Assembly (NCBI RefSeq): GCF_028453695.1
Contig: NC_135775.1
Span: forward strand, 28,430,545-28,494,544
Length of the DNA stretch: 64,000 nucleotides
Direction: 5' to 3'
Origin: Augochlora pura
Taxonomy: Eukaryota > Arthropoda > Insecta > Hymenoptera > Halictidae
The notes below the pieces were generated by a model. It ran no database searches and had not been told where the DNA came from. It was given only the letters and a program-made list of their open reading frames with translations. Below are positions 61,701-64,000 of the stretch, in pieces. The position numbers were made by a program, and so were the translations under genes. Position 1 is the first letter of the stretch; each line of letters starts with the position of its first letter.

Positions 61701-62479
61701 ACCCTTTTAGTGAAATCAGTTTAAGTTAATCTGGAAGATACAGAGATGGACCTGGTAATTGTAGAAAGATTTATTATCGCGCCAAGACACTGTTTTCGGT
61801 CGACGAAAACAGGCGGTAACTCTCCGTTCGAGGTGCCGGGAAACGATGGCTAGTCCTGGTAAAAGAATCTCGAATATTTCCAGCGAGGAGCGAACCTTAC
61901 TTTCCTTCGGAGCCCGCGGTCGAGACAATTAAACGGGCTTTGGACGGCGAAGGGAAAGCGAAACGAATTTCATTTCCATATCCGCGCGCGAAAGGTGGAA
62001 ATAGCAATTTGTAGAACGCGCTGTACCTCCCTCTCCTTTTCTCTCTCTTTTTCTCTTCCTCCCTCTCTCCTCTCCCTTTCCCCCCCTCTCTCTTTCTTTT
62101 TCTCTTTCGCTTTCTCTCTCTGGCCGCCTTGTCGAAACAACATTAAACGGGGAACGGCAACGAAATTACGCCGACTTCCATTCGCAATTAAGCGGCACGG
62201 GCATCGATGGATCATTAAGCTCGCTTTGAGTATAGTGGGGGGACCGTGTTTTTGAAAAATGTTTCCGATGGCATAACGTTTGTTTCACCGGGAAACAAAA
62301 TAGGATGTCGCGAGAGGCTTTCCGCGAAACGAACGCCGGCACTAATGTCTGACCAGCGCCCGACTATTCCACTTGATCCTCTTTTGAAAGAGTTTGTACG
62401 CATACGCCAGCTAATTCGCAAAAAGTGACATTCTTTTTGTCACAGAATTTGTCCGAGTAACATTGCTATGGTCTACTTA

Positions 62480-62541
62480 TTAACCCTTTGCGGTCGTACG
62501 CCTACTGTCAGTCACTATAGCTATTTATGTATTTCCTTCTG
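62480..62541. mobile_element. TTAA element end abutting family F copy 3
   Basis: TTAACCCTTTGCGGTCGTAC followed by CTACTGTCAGTCACTATAG. Family F begins at 62542. I could not identify the other half after 62840. Confidence 0.35.
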
Positions 62542-62840
62542 TTAACACTTTACCGACCGGTTGCCTCTATAAATCGGCTTTTTCGAAGATCTAATGCCTG
62601 TGAATCGATTGTCAATAGTAATAACCATTAATTTCTTATCTATTGTAATAATATCTAATTAATAATTATTATTGAGATAAATGTTGTTATACTGTACTAC
62701 CCCGGTCTTCATTATTACCACATGACTTTTTAAATATTAAATATCTTCCACGTTTAATGATATAAATTAAAAAAAAAAAAATAGCAACGAAAATTTAACG
62801 TTGAATAAAATTTTTATGACCGGTCGGTAAAGTGTGTTAA
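62542..62840 (+). mobile_element. TTAA element family F, copy 3
   Basis: 299 bp from TTAACACTTTACCGACCGGT to ACCGGTCGGTAAAGTGTGTTAA. It follows the interior of copy 1 in the same order and orientation, with extra AT-rich sequence. Directly to its left, at 62480, is another TTAACCCTTTGCGGTCG end, so F may have inserted into an older element. Confidence 0.8.
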
Positions 62841-63766
62841 GCGTCTACCGATGGAGTTATTAGGTCACTTCGGCGAACTGTTCGCAGAGAAAACAAACTT
62901 CGCGGACAATCAGCGTCCGACCAAAGAGTCTGTTTTCTCCTTGACCAGTTTTTATCCGAAGGAGCGCCAGTTCGCGAAGTGGCACAGAAAGGCGGGATCA
63001 CTAGAGCATCGCAGGCGTTGTTGACAAAGTAGATAGAGGCCGCCAGAAAGATAGTATATCAGCAAGGGTTTGATCAGTGTTGGAATTTTCTAGCGAATCG
63101 GGTTTCCGGAGCTCGGAAAATATTTATTTTTCGGCGACGTAGGATTTCGTGAATTTTTAGACGTTCGTCACGGCGAAGTTACTTGTTTACGGTGTGATTT
63201 TCCGACGGAGATGATTCGAGCTCGTGACAGCGCGCGCGATGCGAAGCAGGCGGGAACGAGGGACTTTGCCTGTAGAACCGTTTCTCGCTACGTTGTTCGG
63301 ACGTTGATGGTTCCGCGCGCGGATATCCTCGCCAAAAGTTGCTCGCCGCCGCTTTATTGTCGATGTGCCAGGCCGCGGCACCCTTATTCCGGGAAAGTTT
63401 CGCGAGGCATTGCGAAGTTTTCTCGTCCCTCGCGGGGAAAAGGTGAACCGGTGAATTTCCGCGGGGAAGATCAATAGAGAGGAGAGCCGGACAACGAAAC
63501 TTTTCTTTTGTCGCCGCGAATCCGATCGCGCGGCGATCGTTAACCGAGCGTTTTAAAGGGTTTGATCGGTCTCCGTGAGACCACTGGCCAAACTTCGCGT
63601 CGATATCCGTGCGAACTCGTTGATAACGAATAATCCTATTGTCGATTCGACCGACAACAGTCTACAGTTGTTACTGCTCCTGGAAAAGGACGATTTCTTC
63701 TCCACCGCAGACTATTAACCCTTAGCGGACGACTTTTCCGATCAAGTGAGGTAGCAGGGGGCGATT

Positions 63767-63803
63767 TATTATTATTATTAGTAGTAGTAGTAGTAGTAGG
63801 TAG
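63767..63803. repeat. TTA/GTA trinucleotide tract
   Basis: Five TTA units pass into seven GTA-type units, another array with a spread point change. Confidence 0.85.
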
Positions 63804-64000
63804 CAGACGTTAAATTGCGTAACAAGTCCGTCACACACATCTCCGCCGCCTGCGAAAAGACGAGGAAAACAACGCGAACTCAAAATCGACAAAATTCGAA
63901 TGAATTTTGCGACACGTTCTCGCGAGACTATTTCCACGCGACTTAGCTTGAATGAAAGCTGAAAGCGTCTGCTTTAAGACAGGCTAGATTAGATCGCGAT

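Larger units (their letters stand above)
61701..64000. other. Downstream flank
   Basis: Beyond the 3' UTR there is a pyrimidine-rich stretch at 62025-62120, family F copy 3, a lone TTAACCC end at 63715 and a TTA/GTA tract. No neighbouring gene begins before the window ends. Confidence 0.6.

Noticed and set aside
61699..61730. TTAACCCTTTT ... GTTAA near the 3' UTR
   Set aside because: Too short and without arm complementarity to call an element.

Overview
This window is eukaryotic nuclear DNA, almost certainly from an insect and probably a hymenopteran. The only gene recognised with confidence is split by introns. Introns and flanks are full of (CT)n/(GA)n tracts, and at least twenty short elements with TTAA ends are scattered through them. 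The order is inferred from the protein and the repeat style; the species cannot be read from this sequence.

The gene lies on the + strand from 36816 to 60696. Six exons (36816-36940, 42221-42296, 53003-53095, 54040-54344, 55797-56070, 60495-60696) join in frame across GT-AG introns. They encode 357 complete residues of a FAM20C-type secretory-pathway protein kinase (the Drosophila relative is CG31145), covering the end of the N-terminal segment, the whole kinase domain and the stop codon. The signal-anchor and N-terminal exon(s) were not found. They lie in 1-36815 without a recognisable signature, or beyond the left edge.

Layout: 1-36815 has no gene I can support. It is upstream intron or intergenic DNA with GC-rich islands, microsatellites and TTAA-bounded elements. 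36816-60696 is the gene, with introns of 5.3, 10.7, 0.9, 1.5 and 4.4 kb. 60697-64000 is 3' UTR and downstream flank.

The most notable non-genic content is a set of short (about 100-400 bp) non-coding elements bounded by TTAA. Their inverted ends begin CCCTTTGC, CCCCTTGC, CACTTTACCGACCGG, CACGTTCGTCGCC or CCATTTGCATC, the pattern expected of piggyBac-type MITEs. I separate about nine families (A-I), several present in multiple copies and both orientations. Two clear nested insertions (D inside C at 37023-37425; B inside A at 53513-53838) give a relative age order. One composite (C next to B, 60191-60450) ends about 45 bp before the acceptor of the last coding exon. No CRISPR array, rRNA, convincing tRNA, viral gene or toxin gene was seen.
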